DNA of 52,483 nucleotides from Cecembia lonarensis LW9 (lineage in GTDB: Bacteria; Bacteroidota; Bacteroidia; Cytophagales; Cyclobacteriaceae): the NCBI RefSeq assembly GCF_000298295.1, contig NZ_AMGM01000026.1, forward strand, positions 1 to 52,483, read 5' to 3'. Shown one piece after another: positions 34,271 through 43,234 of this stretch. A model generated the notes under the pieces. The model was given only the letters and a program-made list of their open reading frames with translations, was not told the DNA's origin and searched no databases. The position numbers and the translations under genes were made by a program. Every line of letters starts with the position of its first letter. Positions within the stretch are counted from its first letter, which is position 1.

Positions 34271-35899
34271 ATGGACATTGAATTCAACAAGAACGAAGAC
34301 CAAAACAAACAATTACTTTTTCAGCTCCACAAAAAATTGGAAACAATCAAATTAGGAGGCGGAAAGGCAAGGATTGCCAAAGAACATGAAAAAGGCAAAT
34401 TGACCGCAAGAGAAAGAATTCAATATTTGATAGATTCCCAATCTGATTTTTTGGAAATTGGTACCTTAACCGCAGATGGCATGTACCAGGAAGAAGGTGG
34501 CTGTCCTTCTGCTGGTGTGGTGACAGGAATAGGCCATGTTTCCGGAAAAATGTGCATGATTGTAGCCAATGATGCGACGGTAAAAGCTGGCGCCTGGTTC
34601 CCCATGACCGCCAAAAAAAACCTCAGAGCACAGGAAATAGCCATGGAAAACAGGTTGCCCATCATCTATTTGGTGGACAGTGCCGGTGTATTTCTTCCCA
34701 TGCAAAATGAAATATTCCCTGATAAAGAACATTTTGGAAGACAGTTCCGCAACAATGCGAAAATGTCATCTATGGGCATCATTCAAGTAGCTGCCATCAT
34801 GGGCAGTTGTGTGGCAGGCGGTGCCTACCTTCCCATCATGTCCGATGAAGCCATGATTGTGGACAAAACCGGGTCTATCTTTTTGGCCGGATCATATTTG
34901 GTAAAGGCAGCCATAGGTGAAAATGTGGACAATGAAACTTTAGGAGGGGCAACGACACATTGTGAAATCTCTGGGGTGACAGACAATAAGTACGAAACAG
35001 ACCAAGAGTGTCTGGATGCCATCCGTAATATTTTTGACAAAATTGGAAGTTTTGAAAAGGCCGGGTTTGATAGGGCTGAACCAAAGAAGCCACTCAAAAA
35101 TGAAGAAGAGCTTTATGGTATTTTTCCTTCAGATAGGGTAAAACCTTACGATATGCTTGATGTCATCAGCCGTCTGGTAGACAACTCTGAGTATGAAGAA
35201 TACAAAAAGGATTATGGCAAAACACTCATTTGCGCCACCGCAAGAATTGATGGTTGGGCAGTAGGCATCATTGCCAACCAAAGGAAAATTGTGAAGACCA
35301 AAAAAGGAGAAATGCAAATGGGAGGCGTCATTTACTCCGATTCAGCCGATAAAGCGGCACGATTTATCATGAACTGCAATCAAAGAAAAATACCTTTGGT
35401 CTTTTTACAGGATGTTTCAGGTTTTATGGTCGGAAGTAAAGCTGAACATGGGGGTATTATCAAAGATGGTGCTAAAATGGTCAATGCCATGGCCAATTCT
35501 GTAGTGCCAAAATTCACCATAATACTAGGCAACTCATATGGCGCCGGCAACTATGCCATGTGCGGAAAAGCCTATGACCCTAGACTGATTTTCTCCTGGC
35601 CTACTGCGCAAATGGCTGTGATGAGCGGGGCATCTGCTGCCAAAACACTTTTACAGATCAAAGTGTCATCCCTCAAAAAGTCAGGTAAAGAAATCAGCCC
35701 GGAAGAGGAAAATAAATTGTTGCAGGAAATCACAGATAAATACAACGAAGAATTAAGCCCTTATTATGCAGCCGCAAGACTATGGGTGGATGGTGTGATC
35801 GATCCATTGGAAACCAGAAAGGTAATCAGCACAGGAATCGAAGCGGCCAATCACTCCCCCATCACAGAGAAGTTCAATGTTGGAATCATTCAAACTTGA
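34271..35899 (+). CDS. Acyl-CoA carboxylase, carboxyltransferase beta subunit (methylcrotonyl-CoA carboxylase-like)
   Basis: A 542-residue biotin-dependent carboxyltransferase subunit that moves CO2 from carboxybiotin to an acyl-CoA. The N-terminal crotonase-like half has KLTARERIQYLID, MGSCVAGGAYLPIMSDEAMIV and GSIFLAGSYLVKAAIGE. The C-terminal half has VFLQDVSGFMVGSKAEHGGIIKDGAKMV and GNSYGAGNYAMCGKAYDPR. These resemble the methylcrotonyl-CoA (MCCB) group more than propionyl-CoA carboxylase beta. No biotin carboxylase/BCCP subunit adjoins it, so the partner must be elsewhere. Confidence 0.92.
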   Translation: MDIEFNKNEDQNKQLLFQLHKKLETIKLGGGKARIAKEHEKGKLTARERIQYLIDSQSDFLEIGTLTADGMYQEEGGCPSAGVVTGIGHVSGKMCMIVANDATVKAGAWFPMTAKKNLRAQEIAMENRLPIIYLVDSAGVFLPMQNEIFPDKEHFGRQFRNNAKMSSMGIIQVAAIMGSCVAGGAYLPIMSDEAMIVDKTGSIFLAGSYLVKAAIGENVDNETLGGATTHCEISGVTDNKYETDQECLDAIRNIFDKIGSFEKAGFDRAEPKKPLKNEEELYGIFPSDRVKPYDMLDVISRLVDNSEYEEYKKDYGKTLICATARIDGWAVGIIANQRKIVKTKKGEMQMGGVIYSDSADKAARFIMNCNQRKIPLVFLQDVSGFMVGSKAEHGGIIKDGAKMVNAMANSVVPKFTIILGNSYGAGNYAMCGKAYDPRLIFSWPTAQMAVMSGASAAKTLLQIKVSSLKKSGKEISPEEENKLLQEITDKYNEELSPYYAAARLWVDGVIDPLETRKVISTGIEAANHSPITEKFNVGIIQT

Positions 35900-35965
35900 A
35901 AAAAATAAGGAACAAAGCAGCTGTCTTGTCCTGTTATTTTTGTAAATTAAGTGACACTGCGAGGT

Positions 35966-36808
35966 ATGGAAAAATTAACAGCAAAGGAGCTGAATGCCCT
36001 GATTTCTTTATTGGATGACACGGATATGGAAGTAAAAAGCCATGTCCGGGACAGAATCATTGCTTTGGGGAGTGACATTATTCCGCTCCTGGAGAAAAAA
36101 TGGGAAGATAGTTTTAACCCGGAAATCCAAAAAGAAATTGAGGAATTGGTGCATTTTCTTCAGTTTGATTTGGTAAAGCATAGATTAAAGGATTGGAAAA
36201 AATCACCGGACCAAGACCTACTAACAGGGCTATGGATTTTAAATACCTACCAATATCCTGACTTGGAATTTGAGAAATTGAATGCCGATATGCATCAAAT
36301 CTATTTCGAAGTATGGACGGCTTTCAGAAATGACCTTCAACCCCACGAACAGGTACGTATCATCAACGGTGTATTGTTTAATCAGCTCAGGTTTTCAGCA
36401 AATACCAAGAATTTCCATTCACCGGGAAACAGCATGCTGAGCAATGTCATTGATACGAAAAGAGGAAACCCGATAAGCCTGGCAGCCATCTACCTCCTAG
36501 TGGGTAAAAAACTTGGCCTCCCAATTTACGGCGTCAATCTTCCCAATCTATTTGTCCTCACCTATAAATCCAAGGACATCACCTTTTACATCAATGCATT
36601 CAACAAAGGATTGGTTTTCAGTAGGCAAGACATCAGTAATTACTTGGAACACCTGAAAATTGAATCTAGAGAAGAATACTTTGAGCCTTGTTCCAGTGAA
36701 GATATTGTGGCCCGTTTTTTAAGAAATATGGTAGTTGCCTTTGAAAAACTGGGAGAAGTGGAAAAGGTGGAAGAAGTAAAGGAGCTATTGGCTATTGTAA
36801 GTCCCTAA
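35966..36808 (+). CDS. SirB1/transglutaminase-like family protein
   Basis: A 280-residue cytosolic protein of the SirB1 (Transglut_core2) type. It has an N-terminal HEAT-like helical part, then VLFNQLRFSANTKNFHSPGNSMLSNVIDTKRGNPISLAAIYLLVGKKLGLPIYGVNLPNLFVLTY read in pieces as the family core (RRGxPISL; GVNLP). The transglutaminase Cys position is Ser (PISL), as in other SirB1 proteins, and the GHF His reads NLF, so catalysis is not expected. The start ATG 35966 is preferred to a GTG at 35951. Its stop is only 2 bases from that of the convergent redoxin gene. Confidence 0.8.
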   Translation: MEKLTAKELNALISLLDDTDMEVKSHVRDRIIALGSDIIPLLEKKWEDSFNPEIQKEIEELVHFLQFDLVKHRLKDWKKSPDQDLLTGLWILNTYQYPDLEFEKLNADMHQIYFEVWTAFRNDLQPHEQVRIINGVLFNQLRFSANTKNFHSPGNSMLSNVIDTKRGNPISLAAIYLLVGKKLGLPIYGVNLPNLFVLTYKSKDITFYINAFNKGLVFSRQDISNYLEHLKIESREEYFEPCSSEDIVARFLRNMVVAFEKLGEVEKVEEVKELLAIVSP

Positions 36809-36810
36809 TT

Positions 36811-37398
36811 TCAAGGCCTCAAAAAACGCACATTACAACCCACAGGCCTTGTGGATGCAGGGCTTGGATTTCTCCTGTTAATGATGGAAGTAAGTGCCCC
36901 CTCCAAGTATTTTAAACTGGCGTTTGCGGCTACTTGTGGGTTATTATCTATAGCGCCTCTATAAGCTATAGCAAAACCTGTTGGGCTTGGGTTAACAACA
37001 ACAACTTCAGGTAATTTGGTGATACCAAACTGTCGGGTAACGGTTTGATCCCCATCCATCAAAAAAGGGAGATTCATTTTTCTTTCTGCAGCCCTCAACT
37101 TCATATTTTCAACGGTCTCTTCTTCCTCTACCCTGACATGTGGGTTAATCAATGCAAACACAAAACCTTGATCGGCAAACTGCTGATGCAAGGCCACCAA
37201 GCGCTCTTCGTAGAGTTTTGAAAAAGGACAATTCAGGGAAGTAAAAATCAAAACAACTGCCTTGGCTTCCTCATGGCTACTTAATTCAAACTCTGATCCG
37301 GATATGGCATCTTTCAGCCGAAAATTTTCCGCCCTTTGGGCCGATACCTGAAAGCCTGTCAAGAGGGCAAATAAAAGGGTTATGGTCAATTTTTTCAT
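36811..37398 (-). CDS. Secreted thioredoxin-fold redoxin with single active-site Cys
   Basis: A 195-residue exported protein: signal peptide MKKLTITLLFALLTGFQVSAQ, then an AhpC/TSA-Redoxin-like fold (NFRLKDAISGSEFELSSHEEAKAVVLIFTSLNCPFSKLYEERL). The position of the CxxC motif is Cys-Pro-Phe-Ser, so only one active-site Cys remains, and cis-Pro is present in KLPEVVVVN. It ends in a TRPVGCNVRF segment with a further Cys. A peroxide- or thiol-handling periplasmic role is likely; the exact reaction is unknown. Confidence 0.85.
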   Translation of the reverse strand: MKKLTITLLFALLTGFQVSAQRAENFRLKDAISGSEFELSSHEEAKAVVLIFTSLNCPFSKLYEERLVALHQQFADQGFVFALINPHVRVEEEETVENMKLRAAERKMNLPFLMDGDQTVTRQFGITKLPEVVVVNPSPTGFAIAYRGAIDNNPQVAANASLKYLEGALTSIINRRNPSPASTRPVGCNVRFLRP

Positions 37399-37437
37399 GA
37401 TTGAGATTGAATGCTGTTCTTCTTTATTACAAAGACC

Positions 37438-38067
37438 CTACCAAATGGTATAAGTCAATACAATATCGTTTTCTTTTTCCACTTTTACCTGATAGAAATG
37501 ATCTGAATGTTCGGATTGGTATACTTTACCTTTAATCACTTTATCCTGCAATGAAAATGGTTCCAGTAGAATATTGGACTTTAGGCTAATTCCCCGTCTT
37601 CCTTGGCACTTGAAAATAGATTCTTTTGCAGACCATGCTACAGTATAAAGTTCAGGATCATTATTAAGAAAATCCATCTCAACTGGATCAAGGAACTTTG
37701 GCCCCAAACGGATTACTTTTTCTCTGATATAATCCAAATCAATGCCTACTGGCATTTCCTTGTGGAAGATTGCCGCTGCAATACCACGGGTATGAGATAG
37801 GGAAACATAACCAAAGCCATCCATGGGATGGGATTTACCATGTTCATCCTTAAAAAAGCCCGGATAAGGGATTGAAATACAATCCAGAGCTGATTTAATG
37901 GCTACTCTAGCGCCTTTCCATTCTACCTTTTTATCCATTCTGGAAATATTGGCAAAGGATAATTTCTCCCTAAAGCTCAAAAAATCAACGCCATTTTGGG
38001 ATACTTCTTGAATATTATTAACCGCTAAGGCTGATAAAGGACTTATTTTTTCTATTTTTGTTTGCAT
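37438..38067 (-). CDS. 4'-phosphopantetheinyl transferase superfamily protein
   Basis: Transfers the phosphopantetheine arm of CoA to a Ser of carrier proteins. The 209-residue protein has the Sfp/AcpT-type motifs: FGYVSLSHTRGIAAA (86-99), the magnesium-binding VGIDLD (107-112) and the WSAKESIFK helix (145-153) with Lys148-Glu149. No carrier protein or polyketide/peptide synthase gene is nearby; it may serve fatty acid ACP. It lies 37 bp from the divergent WD40 gene and 39 bp before the redoxin gene. Confidence 0.9.
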   Translation of the reverse strand: MQTKIEKISPLSALAVNNIQEVSQNGVDFLSFREKLSFANISRMDKKVEWKGARVAIKSALDCISIPYPGFFKDEHGKSHPMDGFGYVSLSHTRGIAAAIFHKEMPVGIDLDYIREKVIRLGPKFLDPVEMDFLNNDPELYTVAWSAKESIFKCQGRRGISLKSNILLEPFSLQDKVIKGKVYQSEHSDHFYQVKVEKENDIVLTYTIW

Positions 38068-38104
38068 AGGCCCATATGGGTTTGAGCGCTAATCACAGCA
38101 ATTT

Positions 38105-39013
38105 ATGTCAAAAATACAAGTTAATAAACTGCATACCTTATCAGGCCACAACGATTGCATTTACGCACTGGTCGAAGGGCCTGATCCGCGTTTTTTTTAT
38201 ACGGGTTCGGGAGATGGCATGGTGGTGGAATGGGATTTGGACAAACCCAAGGACGGGAGACTCATTGCCAAAGTTGACCATTCGGTTTATGCCTTAGAGG
38301 TGGATAAAGAAAGGAACCTACTCTTCATTGGACACAACTTTGAAGGAATTCATGTCATAGATCTGGAAAAATCTAAAGAAATATGGTCTCTTAAAATAAC
38401 AGATCAATCTATATTTGACATTAAAGCTATCGGAAATGAATTGTATGTAGGTACAGGAGATGGGATTATCATTGTGATTGATATTGAACAGCAATCCGTA
38501 AAAAAGCACATCAAAATCGGAAAGAAAAGTGTACGGGTATTTGCCATTGACCCCAGTAAGAGGCAACTGGCTGCGGGCCTTAGCGATCACTCCATCAAAA
38601 TCTTCAACCTTTCGGACCATAGCCCCATCCATAACCTTGAAGCCCACAACAATTCTGTTTTTGCCCTGAGTTATTCGCCTAATAAATCCATTATGGTGTC
38701 TGGAGGAAGAGATGCACATTTAAATGTTTGGGAAACCAAAAATTACTCACTTCAGGAGTCCATTGTAGCGCACATGTTTGCCATTAATTACCTCTCCTTT
38801 CGGGAAGACGGCGACTATTTTGTGACCTGCAGCATGGATAAATCGATCAAAGTTTGGGACAGTAACTCTCTTAAGCTTTTAAAAGTAATCGATAAGGCAA
38901 GGCACGCGGGACATGGGACCTCCATCAACAAGGTACTTTGGAGCAGCTACAACCAGCAGATTGTATCAGTGAGTGACGACAGAAATATTTCTATTTGGCA
39001 AATTGAACTTTAA
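38105..39013 (+). CDS. Seven-bladed WD40 repeat protein
   Basis: A 302-residue cytosolic beta-propeller. Seven repeats can be counted, from LSGHNDCIYALVEG...VVEWDLD to VSVSDDRNISIWQIEL; repeats 1, 5, 6 and 7 carry near-canonical GH/AH...WD-type ends (VWDSNSLKL, IWQIEL). With no other domain it is likely a protein-binding scaffold. The last base of its stop codon is the first base of the DivIVA start (TAATG), so the two are translationally coupled. Confidence 0.92.
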   Translation: MSKIQVNKLHTLSGHNDCIYALVEGPDPRFFYTGSGDGMVVEWDLDKPKDGRLIAKVDHSVYALEVDKERNLLFIGHNFEGIHVIDLEKSKEIWSLKITDQSIFDIKAIGNELYVGTGDGIIIVIDIEQQSVKKHIKIGKKSVRVFAIDPSKRQLAAGLSDHSIKIFNLSDHSPIHNLEAHNNSVFALSYSPNKSIMVSGGRDAHLNVWETKNYSLQESIVAHMFAINYLSFREDGDYFVTCSMDKSIKVWDSNSLKLLKVIDKARHAGHGTSINKVLWSSYNQQIVSVSDDRNISIWQIEL

Positions 39014-39906
39014 TGAGCATGAAATATACAGCTAATGATATCCGGGAAAAATCCTTTGAAAAAAACTTCAGGGGATATAATCAAGAAGAAGTTACCGAAT
39101 TTTTAAAAAGTCTGTCCGATGAATGGGATCACCTTATCCAGGAAAAAAATGAATTGGAAAGAAGGTTAGAGACTGTTGAAAAGGAAGCCAAAAAACTAAA
39201 AGATGTAGAAGGTTCCCTTTTCAGAACTTTAAAAACAGCAGAAGATACAGGTGCTGCCATCATTGAGGAAGCCAATAAAGCGGCGGAAGATATGCTCAAA
39301 GACGCCCATCAGAATGCTGATAGCATGGTAAATGCGGCCAAGGTGCAAGCACAGAAAATGTTGGAAAATGCAGAAATGAAGGCAGAAGAGACCTTGGCCG
39401 CATTGAAGAAAAACATCAAAAGTGCTGTTAGAGATTATGAAGCTTTGGTAAATAACAGGCTTCTGGTCATCAAAAATCTAAAACGCATTACAAATGAACT
39501 GGAGGAAACAGTAGGTAATGCGGAACAAGGTTTGGAATTATCCGCTCTGGACAGCATCAATGCTTTATTGGAAAACTTGGATGGCAACCCAGTCAGCAAA
39601 CTTTCCTCTTTTTCCCAAGAGAGTCAAACAGAATCTGTAGAGGTGTCTTCTACCACCATTACTCCTATTGAAATGGAACAAGAAGCCGACAACACTGAAG
39701 ACGTATCTGAAGAGTCAGCTGTTGAAGCTGTAGGGCCAACTGAAACGGAGCAAGCAGTAGCCCAAGCAGAAAATGAACCAACTTCTAAACCCAAAGATAC
39801 CATCGAAGATGGAAATACAGAGGAGGTCGAAGGGAAGAAAGATGAAGAAGAAGATAATAATCAAAAAAATAAAAAAGAAGGGTCTTTTTTTGACCAGCTA
39901 GACTGA
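39013..39906 (+). CDS. DivIVA domain coiled-coil protein
   Basis: A 297-residue protein with a DivIVA-type N terminus (YTANDIREKSFEKNFRGYNQEEVTEFLKSLSDEW), followed by a long coiled coil with Ala/Glu/Lys heptads to about residue 180. A disordered acidic tail comes next (DNTEDVSEESAVEA to GKKDEEEDNNQKNKK) with a final GSFFDQLD peptide. DivIVA-type proteins mark curved or polar membrane and organise division or growth sites. Its role in Bacteroidota is not established. The start and stop both overlap neighbouring genes by one base. Confidence 0.9.
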   Translation: MSMKYTANDIREKSFEKNFRGYNQEEVTEFLKSLSDEWDHLIQEKNELERRLETVEKEAKKLKDVEGSLFRTLKTAEDTGAAIIEEANKAAEDMLKDAHQNADSMVNAAKVQAQKMLENAEMKAEETLAALKKNIKSAVRDYEALVNNRLLVIKNLKRITNELEETVGNAEQGLELSALDSINALLENLDGNPVSKLSSFSQESQTESVEVSSTTITPIEMEQEADNTEDVSEESAVEAVGPTETEQAVAQAENEPTSKPKDTIEDGNTEEVEGKKDEEEDNNQKNKKEGSFFDQLD

Positions 39907-40271
39907 TGGGAAAAGTATCATTAGAAGGGATTGAATTTCATGCCTATCATGGTGTATATTCCGAAGAAACAAAATTAGGCAATAGGTTTACGGTTGATAT
40001 ACATGTCGAAACTGATTTCAAAAAAGCCATGCTGGAAGATGTTTTGGAGGATACGGTAGATTATGTAGGCCTTTATAAAATTGCCCAATCCCATATGCAG
40101 GAACCAGTCAAGCTATTGGAACATTTAGCCCACTTAATGATCAAGGATATCCTCATTGCATATCCATCCATTAAGTCAGTAAAAATCATCATCAAAAAGC
40201 ATAACCCTGCCCTTGGGGGGGTAGTCAATTATTCTGTGGTGACAGTCAAATATCCTGAAGATTATGATTAA
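39906..40271 (+). CDS. folB: Dihydroneopterin aldolase
   Basis: Cleaves dihydroneopterin to hydroxymethyl-dihydropterin and glycolaldehyde in folate synthesis. The 121-residue protein has the family pattern: LEGIEFHAYHGVYSEE (substrate-binding Glu), DYVGLYKI, LLEHLAHLM (pterin-anchoring Glu) and VKIIIKKHNPAL with the catalytic Lys. Its start overlaps the DivIVA stop and its end overlaps the ChaN-like start by 8 bases. Confidence 0.95.
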   Translation: MGKVSLEGIEFHAYHGVYSEETKLGNRFTVDIHVETDFKKAMLEDVLEDTVDYVGLYKIAQSHMQEPVKLLEHLAHLMIKDILIAYPSIKSVKIIIKKHNPALGGVVNYSVVTVKYPEDYD

Positions 40272-41132
40272 AATATTGTATGCTTTTTTATTAAGTTCAT
40301 TCATCAGTTTTTCAGCATATTCACAAACAGCTGCTTTTAAAATTTTTGATAAAGAAGGTAGAGCCGTGAGATTTGAAGCTATGGCGCAAATAGCCACTCA
40401 GCACCAACTTGTGTTCTTTGGAGAGCTGCATAACAATGGCTTGGCCCATTGGCTCCAACTTAGACTTTTGAAGGAAATGCATCTAGTAAAAGATCGCATG
40501 GTTCTGGCCAGTGAGTTTTTTGAGCGGGATGATCAATTGACAATTGACGAGTGGTTTGCCGGAAGAATTACCGATAGAAATTTTGAGGCAGAAGCCAAGC
40601 TTTGGAATAATTATCAGACAGATTATAAGCCACTTATGCTTTTTGCCAAATCTAATGGAATACCCTTTATTGCTTCAAATATCCCGAGAAAATATGCATC
40701 CATTGTCAGTAGAGAAGGACTTGAAGGACTGGAGACTTTGTCCAATGAGGCCAAAAAATTTATTGCGCCTTTGCCTGTAACGGTTGACAAAGACCTTCCT
40801 GGCTACAAAGCCATGGCTGATATGATGCATGGCTCCACTATGAATATGGATTTTATGGTAGAGGCACAGGCCATCAAAGACGCCACTATGGCCTACTCTC
40901 TTTTTGAGCCCATACAAAAAGGGCTACCTATACTGCACATCAATGGCTCCTACCATTCCAATAATTACGAAGGAATTGTTTTGTTTGGTACATCAGGCAA
41001 AAATTCCCTGAATTGCCCCTAATGACCATCAATACCGTAGAACAGGAAAATGTGCATGAATTGGAAGAAAAGTATCTTGGTACAGCAGACTACATTGTGG
41101 TTACCCCCTTGGATGGTCCTAAAAGTTATTGA
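40264..41132 (+). pseudogene. ChaN-like haem-binding family protein, apparently frameshifted near its C terminus
   Basis: The intact part (40264-41022, 252 residues) has a signal peptide (MIKILYAFLLSSFISFSAYSQ) and the ChaN/PF04187-type core: LVFFGELHNNGLAHWLQ, LASEFFERDDQ, PFIASNIPRKYASIV and a late HINGSYHSNNYEGIV. Right after that the frame turns unlike the family and stops. The -1 frame continues with WYIRQKFPELPLMTINTVE, then QENVHELEEKYLGTADYIVV, to a stop at 41132. That is exactly the expected family ending. The shift must lie within 40965-41022, most likely near GTTTTGTTTGG at 40978-40988. It is a single-base loss, a sequencing error or, less likely, a programmed shift. The product may still function up to the shift. 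Confidence 0.82.
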
Positions 41133-41141
41133 TTCAATTGC

Positions 41142-41600
41142 ATGTACAGCAGGGCAGAAAAATCAAAAATAAGAAAAGATTTCTGGACGACTTTTGGACA
41201 ATACATGAAGCCCGTTCCCAACGCGGAGGGCCTTAGGACCAATTGGCAGAATTACAAAACTGGTGTGAAAGATATTTATTTCAGGATGAAAGCAGAGCGG
41301 GAATGTGCCGCTATAGGTATAGAAATCACCCATGCGGATGAGGAGCTCCAGCAATTGTTTTATGAGCAGTTTGAAGAATTTAAAGTGATTTTAGAGGCCG
41401 AGTTGGGAGAAATCTGGAATTGGAAGTTGCATGGTCAAGATGAATTTGGAAAAACCATTTCCTACATAGAAAAAGTAAAAGCCGGGGTAAACGTCATGGA
41501 ACCAAATGACTGGCCAGATATCATTTCCTTTCTAAAGCCAAGGATCATTGCTTTGGACGCCTTTTGGAGCAATATGAAACCGGCTTTTGAGGAGTTGTAA
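41142..41600 (+). CDS. DUF4268 family protein
   Basis: A 152-residue soluble protein. The N terminus MYSRAEKSKIRKDFWTTFGQYMKP and the central FRMKAERECAAIGIEITHADEELQQLFYEQFEEFK match what I know as DUF4268, a domain with a restriction-endonuclease-like flavour sometimes fused to nucleases; here it stands alone. Function is unknown. It begins 9 bp after the frameshifted ChaN-like gene ends and is followed directly by a strong terminator, so it is probably the last gene of the WD40-DivIVA-folB operon. Confidence 0.8.
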   Translation: MYSRAEKSKIRKDFWTTFGQYMKPVPNAEGLRTNWQNYKTGVKDIYFRMKAERECAAIGIEITHADEELQQLFYEQFEEFKVILEAELGEIWNWKLHGQDEFGKTISYIEKVKAGVNVMEPNDWPDIISFLKPRIIALDAFWSNMKPAFEEL

Positions 41601-41635
41601 AACCTTTGAGGCCAGAAAAAGACCTCAAAGGTTTT
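41599..41635 (+). terminator. Terminator after the DUF4268 gene
   Basis: Perfect 13-bp arms AAAACCTTTGAGG/CCTCAAAGGTTTT with an 11-nt loop start at the stop codon; T-rich sequence follows. Confidence 0.85.
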
Positions 41636-41687
41636 CCTTTCAATAAGTAAAGTCAAAATATTTTCAAAAGTTTATTCTTATCTGAAA

Positions 41688-41718
41688 GACTTTCGGGGTT
41701 CTGGAAACCCCAAAGGTC
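41688..41718 (-). terminator. Hairpin after the GH109 gene
   Basis: Inverted repeat GACTTTCGGGGTT...AACCCCAAAGGTC (one mismatch) lies 8 bases after the stop at 41726 on the minus strand. A T-tract is not strong. Confidence 0.6.
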
Positions 41719-41725
41719 AAAACAC

Positions 41726-43135
41726 TTACACAATCACCTTAGTAGTTCCCCCTCCTTTTAAAGTGATTTCTACGGGCTTATTGGTTTTCCAGCTTCCACC
41801 TGTAAAATCAGGAATATCTATAGAATTGGACCTATGGGCCACAGACCACTCACTCAATGGTGAAACGGCAGACCAAAGGGCTGCATCATATACATCCTGA
41901 TCCAAAGGTAATCCATTCCTAAGGCAATCGATCAAACGCCAATCCATCATAAAATCCATGCCACCATGGCCGCCTATCTGCTTGGCCAGCTCCCCTACTT
42001 TCTTTACAATTTCCGGCGTGTATTTTTCTTCTAAGGCTTTCATTTCTTCTTCCTTCATCCAGCTATGACCTTTTGCAACTTTTGGATTGGGGTATTTCTG
42101 GGCATATCCTTCAGTACCACTTACCGTATGCAATCTCGAATAGGGTCTTGGAGAGGTTACATCATGCTGGATCATGATAGAACGGCCATTCTTGGTCTTT
42201 ACGATGGTGGTGTTCATGTTTCCCCCATACTTTTTCTCTGCATAGGGCCCAAAGAAATTATCTTTTTCTGCCAATTCTCTGGCTTTGGCTGCCATATGAA
42301 AATCATTGGAAGACAAGGAAGTCAGGTAATCCATCTGATCTCCCCGGTTGATATCCATGATCTGACATATTGGTCCCAAACCATGGGTAGCATATAAGTT
42401 TCCATCTCTAAAATTCTCTCTCAAACGCCACATGTCCTGATATCCCCCTTCCGTATCTTTCATAAAATTGAGCCATAACAAATCGTGGATATAGGCACCT
42501 TCTGTATGGATGATTTCTCCAAAGAAACCGTCACGTTTCATACTTAAGGTCATTAATTCAAAAAAGTCATAACAACAATTTTCCAGCATCATGCAATGCT
42601 TTTTGGTCCTTTCTGAAGTTTCTACCAATTGCCAGCATTCCTCCAAATTTTTGGCTGCAGGAACTTCTACGGCTGCATGCTTTCCTGCCTCCATGGCATA
42701 AACTGCCATTGGTGTGTGCCAATCCCAAGGTGTGGCAATGTATATCAAATCCAAATCATTACGGTCCACCATTTTCTTCCAAGCATAAACTGAGCCTGAA
42801 TACCCTTCTGGATTATGCGAAGTCCCTGAAAGTTTGGCCTTCATTTTATCCACCCGCTCCGGTATCAGGTCACAAAGTGCCTTGATTTCCACTCCCTCAA
42901 TCTTGCTCAGTCTATCCACTGCACCAGGACCACGCATGCCCAAACCTATCACTCCTACCCTGACTGTTTGCAGCTTGGGTGCTGCATAGCCGCACATATT
43001 GAATTTTTGCTGATGGTTTCTCTGGCTTAATCTCCATACTTCTTCTGGTTTTTCAGCTTGGGATAAATGAGGGATGCTTGCTCCTACCAGGCCCAGTCCT
43101 GCCAGTTTGATGAAATCTCTGCGGTTATTCTTCAT
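41726..43135 (-). CDS. Tat-exported Gfo/Idh/MocA oxidoreductase, glycoside hydrolase family 109 type
   Basis: A 469-residue protein with a twin-arginine signal (NRRDFIKLAGLGLVGASIP), so it is exported folded with its cofactor. The Rossmann loop VGVIGLGMRGPGAVDRL binds NAD. LIYIATPWDWHTPMAVYAMEAGKHAAVEVPAA and the later TEGAYIHDLLW and GGHGGMDFMMDWR segments match GH109. Enzymes of that family use an NAD-dependent redox mechanism to cleave alpha-N-acetylgalactosaminides; many members act on other sugars. It is monocistronic, flanked by terminators on both sides. Confidence 0.9.
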   Translation of the reverse strand: MKNNRRDFIKLAGLGLVGASIPHLSQAEKPEEVWRLSQRNHQQKFNMCGYAAPKLQTVRVGVIGLGMRGPGAVDRLSKIEGVEIKALCDLIPERVDKMKAKLSGTSHNPEGYSGSVYAWKKMVDRNDLDLIYIATPWDWHTPMAVYAMEAGKHAAVEVPAAKNLEECWQLVETSERTKKHCMMLENCCYDFFELMTLSMKRDGFFGEIIHTEGAYIHDLLWLNFMKDTEGGYQDMWRLRENFRDGNLYATHGLGPICQIMDINRGDQMDYLTSLSSNDFHMAAKARELAEKDNFFGPYAEKKYGGNMNTTIVKTKNGRSIMIQHDVTSPRPYSRLHTVSGTEGYAQKYPNPKVAKGHSWMKEEEMKALEEKYTPEIVKKVGELAKQIGGHGGMDFMMDWRLIDCLRNGLPLDQDVYDAALWSAVSPLSEWSVAHRSNSIDIPDFTGGSWKTNKPVEITLKGGGTTKVIV

Positions 43136-43234
43136 GGGTAAAGTGTTTAATTTTGATTGGGTTAATCAGTACAAGAAAAGGTGAAAATATTGATTTTCCA
43201 TCATTATTATTTTGTATGGGTAAAAATTTACATA

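Noticed and set aside
40978-40988. Programmed -1 frameshift site in the ChaN-like gene
   Set aside because: No canonical X-XXY-YYZ heptamer in the right frame and no obvious downstream stimulatory structure; a single-base indel is the simpler explanation.
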